Positions 55,400 through 62,654 of a stretch of DNA of 64,000 nucleotides are shown here, piece after piece; the first letter of the stretch is position 1; every line of letters begins with the position of its first letter. A program made the position numbers and the translations under genes. This DNA comes from CAVTLG01 sp963735495 (lineage in GTDB: Bacteria; Chloroflexota; Ktedonobacteria; Ktedonobacterales; Ktedonobacteraceae), in contig CAVTLG010000002.1 in NCBI GenBank assembly GCA_963735495.1, positions 310,001 to 374,000 on the forward strand, given 5' to 3'. The notes under the pieces are model-generated. The model worked only from the letters and a program-made list of their open reading frames with translations, did no database searches and was not told the DNA's origin.

Positions 55400-55783
55400 C
55401 TACTTCTTGGCTGCTGCCTTCTTCTTCCCGGCAACCGTTCTCTTCGGTCCACGACGGGTGCGTGCATTTGTGCGAGTACGCTGACCACGCACTGGCAGAT
55501 TGCGGCGATGGCGTAGTCCACGATAGCAGCCAATCTCGATTAGCCGCTTAATATTCATGTCTACTTCACGGCGCAGATCGCCTTCAACCTTAAACTCGCG
55601 GTCGATCACTTCACGTAGACGATTGACCTCTTCTTCGGTCAGATTCTTCACACGGGTATCCGGGTTAATGCGTGTGCGATCCAGGATCTTACGGCTTGTG
55701 GTCAGGCCAATCCCATAGATATAGCACAGCGAAATCTCCACACGCTTATCTCGTGGAATATCAACACCGGCAATTCTTGCCAT
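55400..55783 (-). CDS. rpsM: 30S ribosomal protein S13
   Basis: 127 residues: MARIAGVDIPRDKRVEISLC, then YIYGIGLTTSRKILDRTRIN and LRHRRNLPVRGQRTRTNART, with a Lys-rich C-terminus. S13 contacts the A and P site tRNAs and the large subunit. rpmJ precedes and rpsK follows; a stem-forming sequence lies just upstream. Confidence 0.97.
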   Translation of the reverse strand: MARIAGVDIPRDKRVEISLCYIYGIGLTTSRKILDRTRINPDTRVKNLTEEEVNRLREVIDREFKVEGDLRREVDMNIKRLIEIGCYRGLRHRRNLPVRGQRTRTNARTRRGPKRTVAGKKKAAAKK

Positions 55784-55798
55784 CTTTCCCTCCAGAAC

Positions 55799-55837
55799 CG
55801 AGTTGCAAAGTTACCCAGACGGGAAACCCGCAACTCG
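55799..55837 (-). repeat. Stem-loop between rpmJ and rpsM
   Basis: CGAGTTGC (55799-55806) and GCAACTCG (55830-55837) form an 8-bp stem enclosing a small GGG/CCC hairpin. It overlaps the 5' side of the rpsM ribosome binding region, the place where S4 represses the alpha operon in E. coli. The functional link is inference. Confidence 0.5.
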
Positions 55838-55847
55838 CAACAGCTGA

Positions 55848-55964
55848 CTAGCCTTGTTTCTGCTTATGCTTTGGATCTTTGCTACAGATCACCATTACAA
55901 CGCGGTTGCGGCGAATGATTTTGCAGCTATCACAACGCGGTTTCACTGAGGCGCGCACTTTCAT
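55848..55964 (-). CDS. rpmJ: 50S ribosomal protein L36, zinc form
   Basis: 38 residues: MKVRASVKPRCDSCKIIRRN, then RVVMVICSKDPKHKQKQG and TAG at 55848-55850. The C-x2-C...C-x4-H zinc ligands are complete. GAGGAGGGC lies just upstream of the ATG at 55964. It sits between infA and rpsM, the normal order. Confidence 0.96.
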   Translation of the reverse strand: MKVRASVKPRCDSCKIIRRNRVVMVICSKDPKHKQKQG

Positions 55965-56130
55965 GGCTTGCCCTCCTCATAATTACTTAGAAAAAAATTT
56001 AGGACAAAGACAAAAGGAGACTCACGGACGGCTCGGACAGCAACTCCTTCATACCTGGCCTGTTTCATTAAAAAAAAGCTACCGATAGGAGAAAAGGAAC
56101 AATGCAAGATGGTTAGTTAGATACACCTCA

Positions 56131-56349
56131 TCATCTCGCACGCCATGTTATGCGCCCTCGCGTCAGATCATAGGGGGACAGCACAACTCGCACCCTATCA
56201 CCCGGCACGATACGAATAAAGTTCATACGCATTCGTCCTGAGAGGACAGCCAGGATCTGGTGGGTCTCATCAATTTCAACTTTAAACATGGCATTGGGGA
56301 GGGACTCTAACACCTTACCCTCAACCTCAATTTCATCCTTTTTTGGCAT
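56131..56349 (-). CDS. infA: Translation initiation factor IF-1
   Basis: 72 residues with the S1-like OB fold: EIEVEGKVLESLPNAMFKVE, then RMRMNFIRIVPGDRVRVVLS and YDLTRGRITWRAR. It binds the ribosomal A site during initiation. It is the first gene after the promoter at 56539-56567, with a leader of about 180 bases. Confidence 0.97.
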   Translation of the reverse strand: MPKKDEIEVEGKVLESLPNAMFKVEIDETHQILAVLSGRMRMNFIRIVPGDRVRVVLSPYDLTRGRITWRAR

Positions 56350-56506
56350 AACATCCTTTCCCTAGCGGCGGATCTACATTTCATTATTTCCTGTACTTAT
56401 TTCCTGCATCTCTGGATACGGTGAAAAGACTTGCGCGGCAGCCTTCACACAAGCACTCACAGCGCCGTATTGCAGTTTCGTTCGTCGCGCTTGAAAGTAC
56501 AAAAGG

Positions 56507-56526
56507 GCAGCAGTTGACACTGCTGC
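56507..56526 (-). terminator. 5' hairpin with T-run in the infA leader (possible attenuator)
   Basis: GCAGCAGT and ACTGCTGC pair perfectly around a 4-base loop. On the minus strand CCTTTT follows, so it has the form of a small terminator within the first 30 or so transcribed bases. It could be an attenuator or simply a protective 5' stem. Confidence 0.5.
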
Positions 56527-56538
56527 AGCCAACTATGA

Positions 56539-56567
56539 ATTATAGCATACTTTCTGCTACCTGTCGA
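56539..56567 (-). promoter_or_regulatory. Strong predicted promoter of infA-rpmJ and the alpha operon
   Basis: On the minus strand: -35 TCGACA (plus 56562-56567), 17-base spacer, -10 TATAAT (plus 56539-56544) with the extended TG-x. It lies 12 bases past the map stop, so the alpha genes can be expressed apart from the spc genes. Confidence 0.75.
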
Positions 56568-56578
56568 GAGGGAATTTT

Positions 56579-57358
56579 TTATGCATGCGCACTTCCCACT
56601 CTCGCCTCGCCGAGTGTCAAGATATCCGCGTCACCCTCAGTAATCGCTACCGTATGCTCAAAATGAGCCGCATAAGTCCCATCGACCGAAACGACCGTCC
56701 AGTCATCATCGAGCACGCGTGTCTCCTTTGCGCCCATGATCACCATCGGCTCGATAGCAATTACCATCCCCGGTTTAAGTACATAATTAGGATAGTTCGG
56801 CTCTATATAGTTGAGCACCTGTGGATCTTCGTGCATATTCCGACCCACGCCATGCCCACCATAATGACGCACCACCGCAAAGCCTGCGGCCTCTACATAC
56901 TGCTGCACTGCACGACCGATATCTTGCAAACGCCTACCGGCCTGAGCAACAGCAATACCACGATAGAGAGCCGCCTCCGTTACCTGTAAGAGACGCTGTA
57001 CATCCGGCGCAACCGTCCCCACAGGCACAGTAATCGCCGAATCAGCATGCCAGCCCTGATAGCTAGCCGCAAAGTCGAGGGTGACAACATCGCCCTCTTT
57101 AAGCATACGCGTACCAGGAATGCCATGTACGACTTCTTCGTTTACAGACGTACAGAGCGAAGCAGGGTAACCATGATAGCCCAAAGAGCTTGATTTCGCG
57201 GTATAACGCAACAGCCCTTGCGCGCACAATACATCCAGCTCAGCGGTTGTTATCCCTGGCTTGACTGCATCCCGCAATTCTGCCAACAATGTAGCAACGA
57301 TGCGACCTGCTGCGCGTATTTTCTCACGCTCTCCTGGCGATTTTAGAATAGGTGCCAT
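56579..57358 (-). CDS. map: Methionine aminopeptidase, type I
   Basis: 259 residues from ATG 57358 (MAPILKSPGEREKIRAAGRI); a frame to 57406 adds 16 residues that homologues lack. Metal ligands are in LDFAASYQGWHADSAIT (two Asp), HYGGHGVGRNMHEDP (His), MVIAIEPM (Glu) and the late Glu in TVAITEGDA. It removes the first Met from new proteins. It follows adk, as in many spc operons. Confidence 0.95.
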   Translation of the reverse strand: MAPILKSPGEREKIRAAGRIVATLLAELRDAVKPGITTAELDVLCAQGLLRYTAKSSSLGYHGYPASLCTSVNEEVVHGIPGTRMLKEGDVVTLDFAASYQGWHADSAITVPVGTVAPDVQRLLQVTEAALYRGIAVAQAGRRLQDIGRAVQQYVEAAGFAVVRHYGGHGVGRNMHEDPQVLNYIEPNYPNYVLKPGMVIAIEPMVIMGAKETRVLDDDWTVVSVDGTYAAHFEHTVAITEGDADILTLGEARVGSAHA

Positions 57359-57414
57359 ATGACTTTCTCTCAGAGAAAAGGCAACATGCCGACAATTACC
57401 GGACATCCCGACTT

Positions 57415-58074
57415 TTACTCCGTATATAGACTTCTGACAGCTTCCAACAGGCTCTCTTGTACCTGATCGATACGTTGATTACCGTTCACCTCAACCAGTT
57501 TTTGCTGGTCGCGATAATAATCAAGCAAACGAATAGTCGCGTTAAAAAAAATGTCCAGGCGTTTCTGTACTGCCGGCCCCGTATCATCCGCACGCTGGTA
57601 AAGCGAACTCCCATCCAGATCACACACACCCCGAACCTTCGGAGGATTCGTTTCGATATTGTACACGTGCTGATGAGCACGGCAGATATATCTCCCCGAT
57701 AGTCTGCGCAGGAGTACCTCACGAGGAACATTCAAGTAAACGGCACCGTCGATATGCCGACCAGCGCTCGCCAACCCTTCATCTAGCGCCTGCGCCTGTG
57801 CGATGGTACGTGGGAAGCCATCCAGCAATACGCCATCACATACACAATCAGACTGCGCAATGCGCTTGAGGAGCATGGACACCGTCAGATCATCAGGTAC
57901 TAACTCGCCACGATCCAGATATGCCTTGATGCGCTCACCCACTGCCGTCTTTTCTTCAGACGCCGCACGGAAGAGATCACCACTAGAAATGTGGTGAATC
58001 CCGAGAGTAGTTGCAAGCTTTTCCGCCTGCGTCCCCTTCCCCGATCCCTGTGCACCGATCAGGATAATGTTCAA
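57415..58074 (-). CDS. adk: Adenylate kinase with an unusual lid
   Basis: 219 residues starting at a TTG (58074), 6 bases after GGAGG. P-loop GAQGSGKGTQAEKL, then DGFPRTIAQAQALD and the LID region. The LID reads ICRAHQHVY and VCDLDGSSLYQRADD where zinc-binding homologues have C-x2-C and C-x2-C/D, so the ligand set would be Cys-His-Cys-Asp. It interconverts AMP, ADP and ATP. It lies between secY and map, with a paired leader sequence upstream. Confidence 0.95.
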   Translation of the reverse strand: MNIILIGAQGSGKGTQAEKLATTLGIHHISSGDLFRAASEEKTAVGERIKAYLDRGELVPDDLTVSMLLKRIAQSDCVCDGVLLDGFPRTIAQAQALDEGLASAGRHIDGAVYLNVPREVLLRRLSGRYICRAHQHVYNIETNPPKVRGVCDLDGSSLYQRADDTGPAVQKRLDIFFNATIRLLDYYRDQQKLVEVNGNQRIDQVQESLLEAVRSLYTE

Positions 58075-58101
58075 GTTTTTCCTCCGTTGGAAAGGCGAGG
58101 A

Positions 58102-58178
58102 GGGGCTTCATTGCACCCCCAACCGCATACTGCACACCCACAGGAGTACAATGAAACAGACATCGATTAGCCAGCCCC
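58102..58178 (-). promoter_or_regulatory. Possible structured leader between secY and adk
   Basis: The 12-base strand at 58102-58113 pairs in two blocks: GGGGCT with AGCCCC (58173-58178) and TCATTG with CAATGA (58149-58154). This leaves an 18-base one-sided bulge and a 35-base inner loop. It ends about 27 bases before the adk start. It could be regulatory or fortuitous. Confidence 0.35.
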
Positions 58179-58242
58179 TTGACTAGAAAGTGTTTGGAAC
58201 ACACACACTTTTTGTCAGTATTGAGATGAAACCAGACACTCT

Positions 58243-59583
58243 CTAAGACAGAAAACCAGAGTAATTGCGCATGACCATCTGCGCTTCCAATTGCCGGATG
58301 GTATCGAGCACCACCCCGACGACAATCAGCAGCGAGGCCGCACTCAGCAATTGTTGCCCACCAATACGCGCGAGATAGGGAAGCACTGTGGCAAGACCCA
58401 GGAATAGCGCGCCTGCCAGTGTGATACGGTTCAGAATAGTCCCCAGATACCTGGACGTTGGCTCACCAGGACGGTAGCCTGGAATAAAGGCGCCCTGCTT
58501 TTGCAAGTTTTCTGGGATATTCTGCTGCTGCCACAATACATAGGCATAGAAGTAGGTGAACGCGAATACAAGAGCGAAATTTATCAGCCAGTACCACCAG
58601 GTCGTTGGATTGACAACCCAGGTGGAGACCCAGGTAGCGGCATTCTTTAACCAGGGAGTACTACTGGCCGTGAGATACTGCGCAATCACCGATGGGAAAA
58701 GCAGCATCGAGGATGCGAAGATCAACGGGATCATACCAGCGCTATTTACCTGCATTGGAATGTAGGTCGTCTGGGCCGAGCCAACCAGCATACCACGTCC
58801 AACCGTACGTTTTGTTGGGTACTGTACCGGCACACGACGCTGTCCCAGGTAGAGATAGACCATGCCGATCAGTGTTAACAAACCAATCAACATAAAGACG
58901 CCGATGCTGACAATACCACTACCAGTGCCACCGCTGCCGGTTGCCGCGGTATAGCCTGACTGAATGGTTGATGGAAGACTCGTGACAATACCTGCAAAAA
59001 TGATCAGTGAGATACCGTTGCCAATACCTTTTTCGGTGATCAGTTCACCAAGCCAGACCAGGATCATTACACCCGCAGTCAGCGTGACCAGGATGGAAAA
59101 GGTCTCCAACATATACTGAGGATCGATGAGGCTGAAGTTTGTCAGGACGCCTTTCTGATAATACAGAGCACAGGAACCCAGCGCCTGCAAGAAGGCAATC
59201 GGCACAGCGACGATACGGGTAATCTGACTAAAACGTAAACGGCCAGCCTCACCCTGCGTCGCCAGATTTTGCAGCGCCGGAATAATTGGTTGCAAAAGCT
59301 GCATCACAATAGTAGCGGTGATATAGGGGTAGACTGACAGCGCGACAATCGAGAACGTCTTTAAGGAACCGCCCGAAAATACATCGAGCAGGCCAAACAA
59401 CTGACCAAAGCTATTATCGCCATTTGAACCACTAAATAATGAGCGCAGATTGCTCTCTTCAGTAGCATTCAGTGGCACGGTAATATGCGCGAGGATGCGG
59501 TAGACTACCAGTATCCCCAGCGTAAAGAGAATTTTGTTGCGCAGATCAGGAATGGTCCAGATACTACGCACACGTTCCCACAT
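58243..59583 (-). CDS. secY: Protein translocase subunit SecY
   Basis: 446 residues with ten membrane helices. Characteristic parts are FTLGILVVYRILAHITVP, ATQGEAGRLRFSQITRIVAV, GELITEKGIGNGISLIIFAG, RRVPVQYPTKRTVGRGM and PGYRPGEPTSRYLGTILNRI. It forms the protein-conducting channel of the Sec system. It follows rplO after 154 bases that contain a striking three-way-junction sequence. GGAGG lies close before the ATG. Confidence 0.96.
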   Translation of the reverse strand: MWERVRSIWTIPDLRNKILFTLGILVVYRILAHITVPLNATEESNLRSLFSGSNGDNSFGQLFGLLDVFSGGSLKTFSIVALSVYPYITATIVMQLLQPIIPALQNLATQGEAGRLRFSQITRIVAVPIAFLQALGSCALYYQKGVLTNFSLIDPQYMLETFSILVTLTAGVMILVWLGELITEKGIGNGISLIIFAGIVTSLPSTIQSGYTAATGSGGTGSGIVSIGVFMLIGLLTLIGMVYLYLGQRRVPVQYPTKRTVGRGMLVGSAQTTYIPMQVNSAGMIPLIFASSMLLFPSVIAQYLTASSTPWLKNAATWVSTWVVNPTTWWYWLINFALVFAFTYFYAYVLWQQQNIPENLQKQGAFIPGYRPGEPTSRYLGTILNRITLAGALFLGLATVLPYLARIGGQQLLSAASLLIVVGVVLDTIRQLEAQMVMRNYSGFLS

Positions 59584-59667
59584 AAGAGGCCTCCTTGTAC
59601 ACCAGAGTGAAACACCAATACATCACCGATACTACGAACGGAGAGCCAGGGAGGTTATATTGCCCTG

Positions 59668-59727
59668 CATTCAGATGAGAAATGTGCCGCAGCACATTTC
59701 TAGCCACGACAGTGGCGTTTCTGAATG
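59668..59727 (-). ncRNA. Candidate three-way-junction RNA element between rplO and secY
   Basis: Read on the transcribed (minus) strand, an outer 8-bp stem CATTCAGA/TCTGAATG (59720-59727 with 59668-59675) encloses two hairpins: GCCAC-tgtc-GTGGC (59703-59716) and AGAAATGTGC-tgcg-GCACATTTCT (59678-59701). All 23 base pairs are Watson-Crick. It starts 10 bases after the rplO stop and ends about 85 bases before secY. It matches no RNA family that I recognise and is a candidate cis-regulatory or processing element. Confidence 0.6.
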
Positions 59728-59737
59728 TTTATGGGTA

Positions 59738-60280
59738 TTACTCCCCGGCATTCTGTACTGGCTGTTCAGCAGCCGGCGTTTCTGTTTTGTTGTCCTTACG
59801 TCGCTTGGTCTGTTCGTAGACCTTGACCGGAATAATCTCGACGCTCCCACCTGCGGCCTCAATCTTCGCGCGGGCACTCGCCGAAAACTTGTGAGCGCGC
59901 ACCGTCACCGCATGGTCGATCTCGCCGTTCCCCAGCACTTTGATCAAACCATGCCCTTCGGCAGCAGTCATCAGACCTTGCTCGATCAGAGCTTCAGGAG
60001 TAACCTGTGACTCAAACGAGCCGAGATCCACGACATTAATAATAGTATAGTCGTCGCGGAAAGCTGTATTGCTATTGCCCAGACCGCGTAAGAATGGCAG
60101 ACGTTTCGACAGGCGTGTCTGACCACCGTTAAATGCCCGATGGATCTTACCGCCGGTACGCGCCTTCTGGCCCTTTGTACCGCGTCCTGCAGTCTTGCCT
60201 CGACCAGAACCATGTCCGCGCCCAAGGCGTTTCTCAGCCTTGTGTGAACCAGGAGCTGGCTGCAAATCAGAGAGCTTCAC
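59738..60280 (-). CDS. rplO: 50S ribosomal protein L15 with extended C-terminus
   Basis: 180 residues: MKLSDLQPAPGSHKAEKRLG, then RGHGSGRGKTAGRGTKGQKA and FNGGQTRLSKRLPFLRGLGN. The core ends near AGGSVEIIPVKVYEQTKRRK, after which about 22 polar residues (TETPAAEQPVQNAGE) extend it. Its start overlaps the rpmD end by 14 bases, so translation is coupled. Confidence 0.96.
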   Translation of the reverse strand: MKLSDLQPAPGSHKAEKRLGRGHGSGRGKTAGRGTKGQKARTGGKIHRAFNGGQTRLSKRLPFLRGLGNSNTAFRDDYTIINVVDLGSFESQVTPEALIEQGLMTAAEGHGLIKVLGNGEIDHAVTVRAHKFSASARAKIEAAGGSVEIIPVKVYEQTKRRKDNKTETPAAEQPVQNAGE

Positions 60281-60461
60281 TGATGACCTCCTCTACCTGC
60301 ACCAGGTGACTTACCTTGCGAATCATACCACGCACTGCCGGCTGATCGTTATGTTCAACCGTTTGCTGAAGCTTACGAAAGCCCAACGCCTGTATTGTTG
60401 CTTTTTGATCCTTTGGGTGGCCAATAGCGCTCTTCACCCATTTTACACGCAGTTTTGCCAT
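60267..60461 (-). CDS. rpmD: 50S ribosomal protein L30
   Basis: 64 residues: MAKLRVKWVKSAIGHPKDQK, then TIQALGFRKLQQTVEHNDQP and AVRGMIRKVSHLVQVEE. Typical of bacterial L30. Its Shine-Dalgarno (TAGGAG) overlaps the stop codon of the Arg/Gly tail frame of rpsE, suggesting that the rpsE tail is normally read to that point. Confidence 0.95.
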   Translation of the reverse strand: MAKLRVKWVKSAIGHPKDQKATIQALGFRKLQQTVEHNDQPAVRGMIRKVSHLVQVEEVISEAL

Positions 60462-60470
60462 TATTTACTC

Positions 60471-60612
60471 CTATCGACGGCGGTCGCCACTACCACCACC
60501 GCGACGGTCGCCACCGCGATCACCACCACCGCGACGGTCGCCACCACGGCCACCACGATCACCACGACCGGAGGTTGCCCTGGTCTCACGGGCCTCTTCT
60601 TCACGAGCACTG
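60471..60612 (-). pseudogene. rpsE: Arg/Gly-rich C-terminal tail of S5, out of frame with its body
   Basis: Continuing past the S5 stop in the next frame gives ASAREEEARETRATSGRGD, then repeated RGG/DRRGGG units, and a TAG at 60471-60473. That stop abuts the rpmD ribosome binding site. The body and tail are joined if one base within 60613-60615 is removed. The tail DNA itself is an internal repeat of about 20 bases. Confidence 0.6.
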
Positions 60613-61176
60613 GCGAGCGGCGGCAGCCTGTTCAGCGGCAGCAGCAGCAGCGATGGTGAGCTGCTCTGCACGTTTCTTCCCCAGAATATCGACGACGGTT
60701 TTGCCACGACGTAACGCCTCAGCCTCGGGCGAACGTAGCTCCCGCAGGCCTTTCACGCAAGCCTGCACCGTATTCGCTTTGTTGGTGCTACCAAGCGTCT
60801 TGGTCAGGATATCACGCACACCGGCTGCTTCCATGACCGCGCGCACCGCGCCACCAGCGATCACGCCAGTACCAGGAGCAGCGGGCTTCAGCAGCACCTC
60901 GGAAGCACCAAAGGTCGTTTTCACAAGATAAGGGATGGTCGTACCAGATAGTGGCACTTCGACCAGGTGCTTCTTAGCATCCTCTACCCCTTTGCGGATG
61001 GCCTCTGTATATTCACCGGCCTTACCAAAACCAAAACCGACATGCCCGTTGCGATCACCGACAACCACCAGAGCACGAATGCTGAAGCGTCGACCGCCTT
61101 TCACCACCTTGGAGACGCGGCTGACTTGCACCACTGTCTCTTCCAGGTTTAGTTTTGAAGCATCTATTCTTGCCAT
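60601..61176 (-). CDS. rpsE: 30S ribosomal protein S5 (C-terminal tail apparently frameshifted)
   Basis: 191 residues as written. The S5 double-stranded-RNA-binding and catalytic-core regions are intact: ETVVQVSRVSKVVKGGRRFS, then VVGDRNGHVGFGFGKAGEYT, APGTGVIAGGAVRAVMEAAG and DILTKTLGSTNKANTVQACV. After an Ala-rich stretch the frame ends RQCS. The next frame continues into an Arg/Gly-rich tail, so one extra base near 60613-60615 is suspected. S5 functions in decoding accuracy and its core would work either way. Confidence 0.94.
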   Translation of the reverse strand: MARIDASKLNLEETVVQVSRVSKVVKGGRRFSIRALVVVGDRNGHVGFGFGKAGEYTEAIRKGVEDAKKHLVEVPLSGTTIPYLVKTTFGASEVLLKPAAPGTGVIAGGAVRAVMEAAGVRDILTKTLGSTNKANTVQACVKGLRELRSPEAEALRRGKTVVDILGKKRAEQLTIAAAAAAEQAAAARQCS

Positions 61177-61219
61177 ATCTTCTGTCTCTACTCCTCAATA
61201 TCAGAGTTGCCTCGGGGGC

Positions 61220-61831
61220 CTAAAAATCTAAACCTACTTCACGAGCGCCTTCAGCAAGTGCTGCGACACGTCCATGATAGGCATAGCCACCACGATCAAA
61301 GACAACCTGAGTCACACCTTTTTCTTTCGCGCGCTGGGCCACAAGTTTCCCGACCTCGCGTGCTAATGCGACCTTGCGATTACTGGAGATAGCAGCTAGC
61401 GCTTCAACTGGTGTCTTCGCAGCAGCTTTTTGTGCGGCTGGAAGGACCGTCTTCGCCTGCGGAGCATTCTTACCACCCTTCGCAGGAGCACCCTTTGCCT
61501 GAGGTTTCTCAGCTTTTGCGCTTTTGCCGCGCGCCGCTGGCTGCGCTTCAGTAGCAACAGCTTCTACAGGAAGCTCTGCTGCCACAGACGAAGCATGCTG
61601 CTCTTGCGCAGATGCCGCCGGCTGCGGTGGAGCAAAATTGTTCAAGCTCTCATCCAATGATGATGCAGCAGCTAACGTACGGCCAGTAGTATCATCGATA
61701 ACCTGAGCGTAGATATGATGTCCACTACGGAATATATTCAAACGTGGACGCGACGTTGTCCCATCTAAATGGCGTCGTATACGCTGGTGCCGCCGCAGCC
61801 GAGCCTTATTAGCCTCAAATCGTTTAATCAT
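61220..61831 (-). CDS. rplR: 50S ribosomal protein L18 with a large Ala/Lys-rich insertion
   Basis: About 203 residues from ATG 61831 (MIKRFEANKARLRRHQRIRR); an upstream GTG at 61858 is an alternative. The 5S-rRNA-binding fold is split in two: RPRLNIFRSGHHIYAQVIDD with TLAAASSLDE, and then REVGKLVAQRAKEKGVTQVV with FDRGGYAYHGRVAALAEGAR. About 95 residues rich in Ala, Lys, Gln and Pro lie between them. Usual L18 is near 120 residues. It lies between rplF and rpsE, but 235 bases separate it from rplF. Confidence 0.93.
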   Translation of the reverse strand: MIKRFEANKARLRRHQRIRRHLDGTTSRPRLNIFRSGHHIYAQVIDDTTGRTLAAASSLDESLNNFAPPQPAASAQEQHASSVAAELPVEAVATEAQPAARGKSAKAEKPQAKGAPAKGGKNAPQAKTVLPAAQKAAAKTPVEALAAISSNRKVALAREVGKLVAQRAKEKGVTQVVFDRGGYAYHGRVAALAEGAREVGLDF

Positions 61832-62066
61832 AGCTTCATCGCAAAAGACCTGCTGCACTTTTCAGCACGTCGTCTTTTGCAATTCCCCTTTCTTCGGATA
61901 CGCGCAATGCGAGGAATGTGCGAGCCACGTGGTCGGCACTACGTCTCTCATAAGTAACCAGCCCCCACATACGCCTGTCTGTACTATGCGCAATAGAATT
62001 AGTATAACACGCATATGCTTCATTATAGCGCGTACTTCTTTATCATGCACACGCTATACAGCATAT

Positions 62067-62642
62067 TTATTTCTTCTTGCCGCCGACTTTACCAGCCTTA
62101 CCAGCCTTACGTCTGACCTTCTCATCCGCGTAGCGAATGCCTTTGCCCTTGTAGGGTTCTGGCTTGCGTATGCGACGGATAGATGCCGCAACCTCGCCAA
62201 CGAGTTGCTTATCGATGCCGCTGACACTTAGTTTCGTCGCTTTCGTCGCAGCATCAACGCCATCAACCGATAGGGTGACGCCAGCGGGTGGCTGTACCTC
62301 GACCGGGTGAGAGTAACCTACGATAACTACCAGATTATTGCCAACTTTCGCTGCACGATAGCCGACGCCATGGATCTCCAACTGTCGGGTGAAACCGGTT
62401 GTTACACCCACCACCATGTTGTTGATCAGGGTGCGGTAAAGACCATGCATCGAGCGATGCTCATTGCTGTCCGAGGGACGCGTAACCAGCAAAGAACCAT
62501 TTTCAAGCTTCAGCGTCAGAGCAGGATTAATCTTCTGGCTCAGCTCGCCCTTTGGTCCCTTCACCGTAACCACGTTATCCTCAGTCCAGTTCACCTGCAC
62601 CTTTGGCGGCACAACGATTGGAGCACGTCCAATACGAGACAT
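62067..62642 (-). CDS. rplF: 50S ribosomal protein L6
   Basis: 191 residues: MSRIGRAPIVVPPKVQVNWT, then TVKGPKGELSQKINPAL and the C-terminal signature EPYKGKGIRYADEKVRRKAG. A Lys/Gly-rich end is normal. L6 sits near the GTPase centre. rpsH precedes it by 12 bases; the next gene, rplR, is unusually far away. Confidence 0.97.
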   Translation of the reverse strand: MSRIGRAPIVVPPKVQVNWTEDNVVTVKGPKGELSQKINPALTLKLENGSLLVTRPSDSNEHRSMHGLYRTLINNMVVGVTTGFTRQLEIHGVGYRAAKVGNNLVVIVGYSHPVEVQPPAGVTLSVDGVDAATKATKLSVSGIDKQLVGEVAASIRRIRKPEPYKGKGIRYADEKVRRKAGKAGKVGGKKK

Positions 62643-62654
62643 TTGTTACCTCCT

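Noticed and set aside
60480..60575. Repeated ACCGCGACGGTCGCC-like units resembling a CRISPR or tandem array
   Set aside because: They are coding repeats of the S5 tail with no regular spacers.
60455..60931. 158-codon plus-strand frame with His/Asp/Arg repeats
   Set aside because: Complement of the rpsE Arg/Gly tail repeat. S5 on the minus strand explains the DNA.
61862..62050. 62-codon minus-strand frame in the rplF-rplR gap
   Set aside because: No ribosome binding site and no recognisable features. The Cys-rich ending is atypical.
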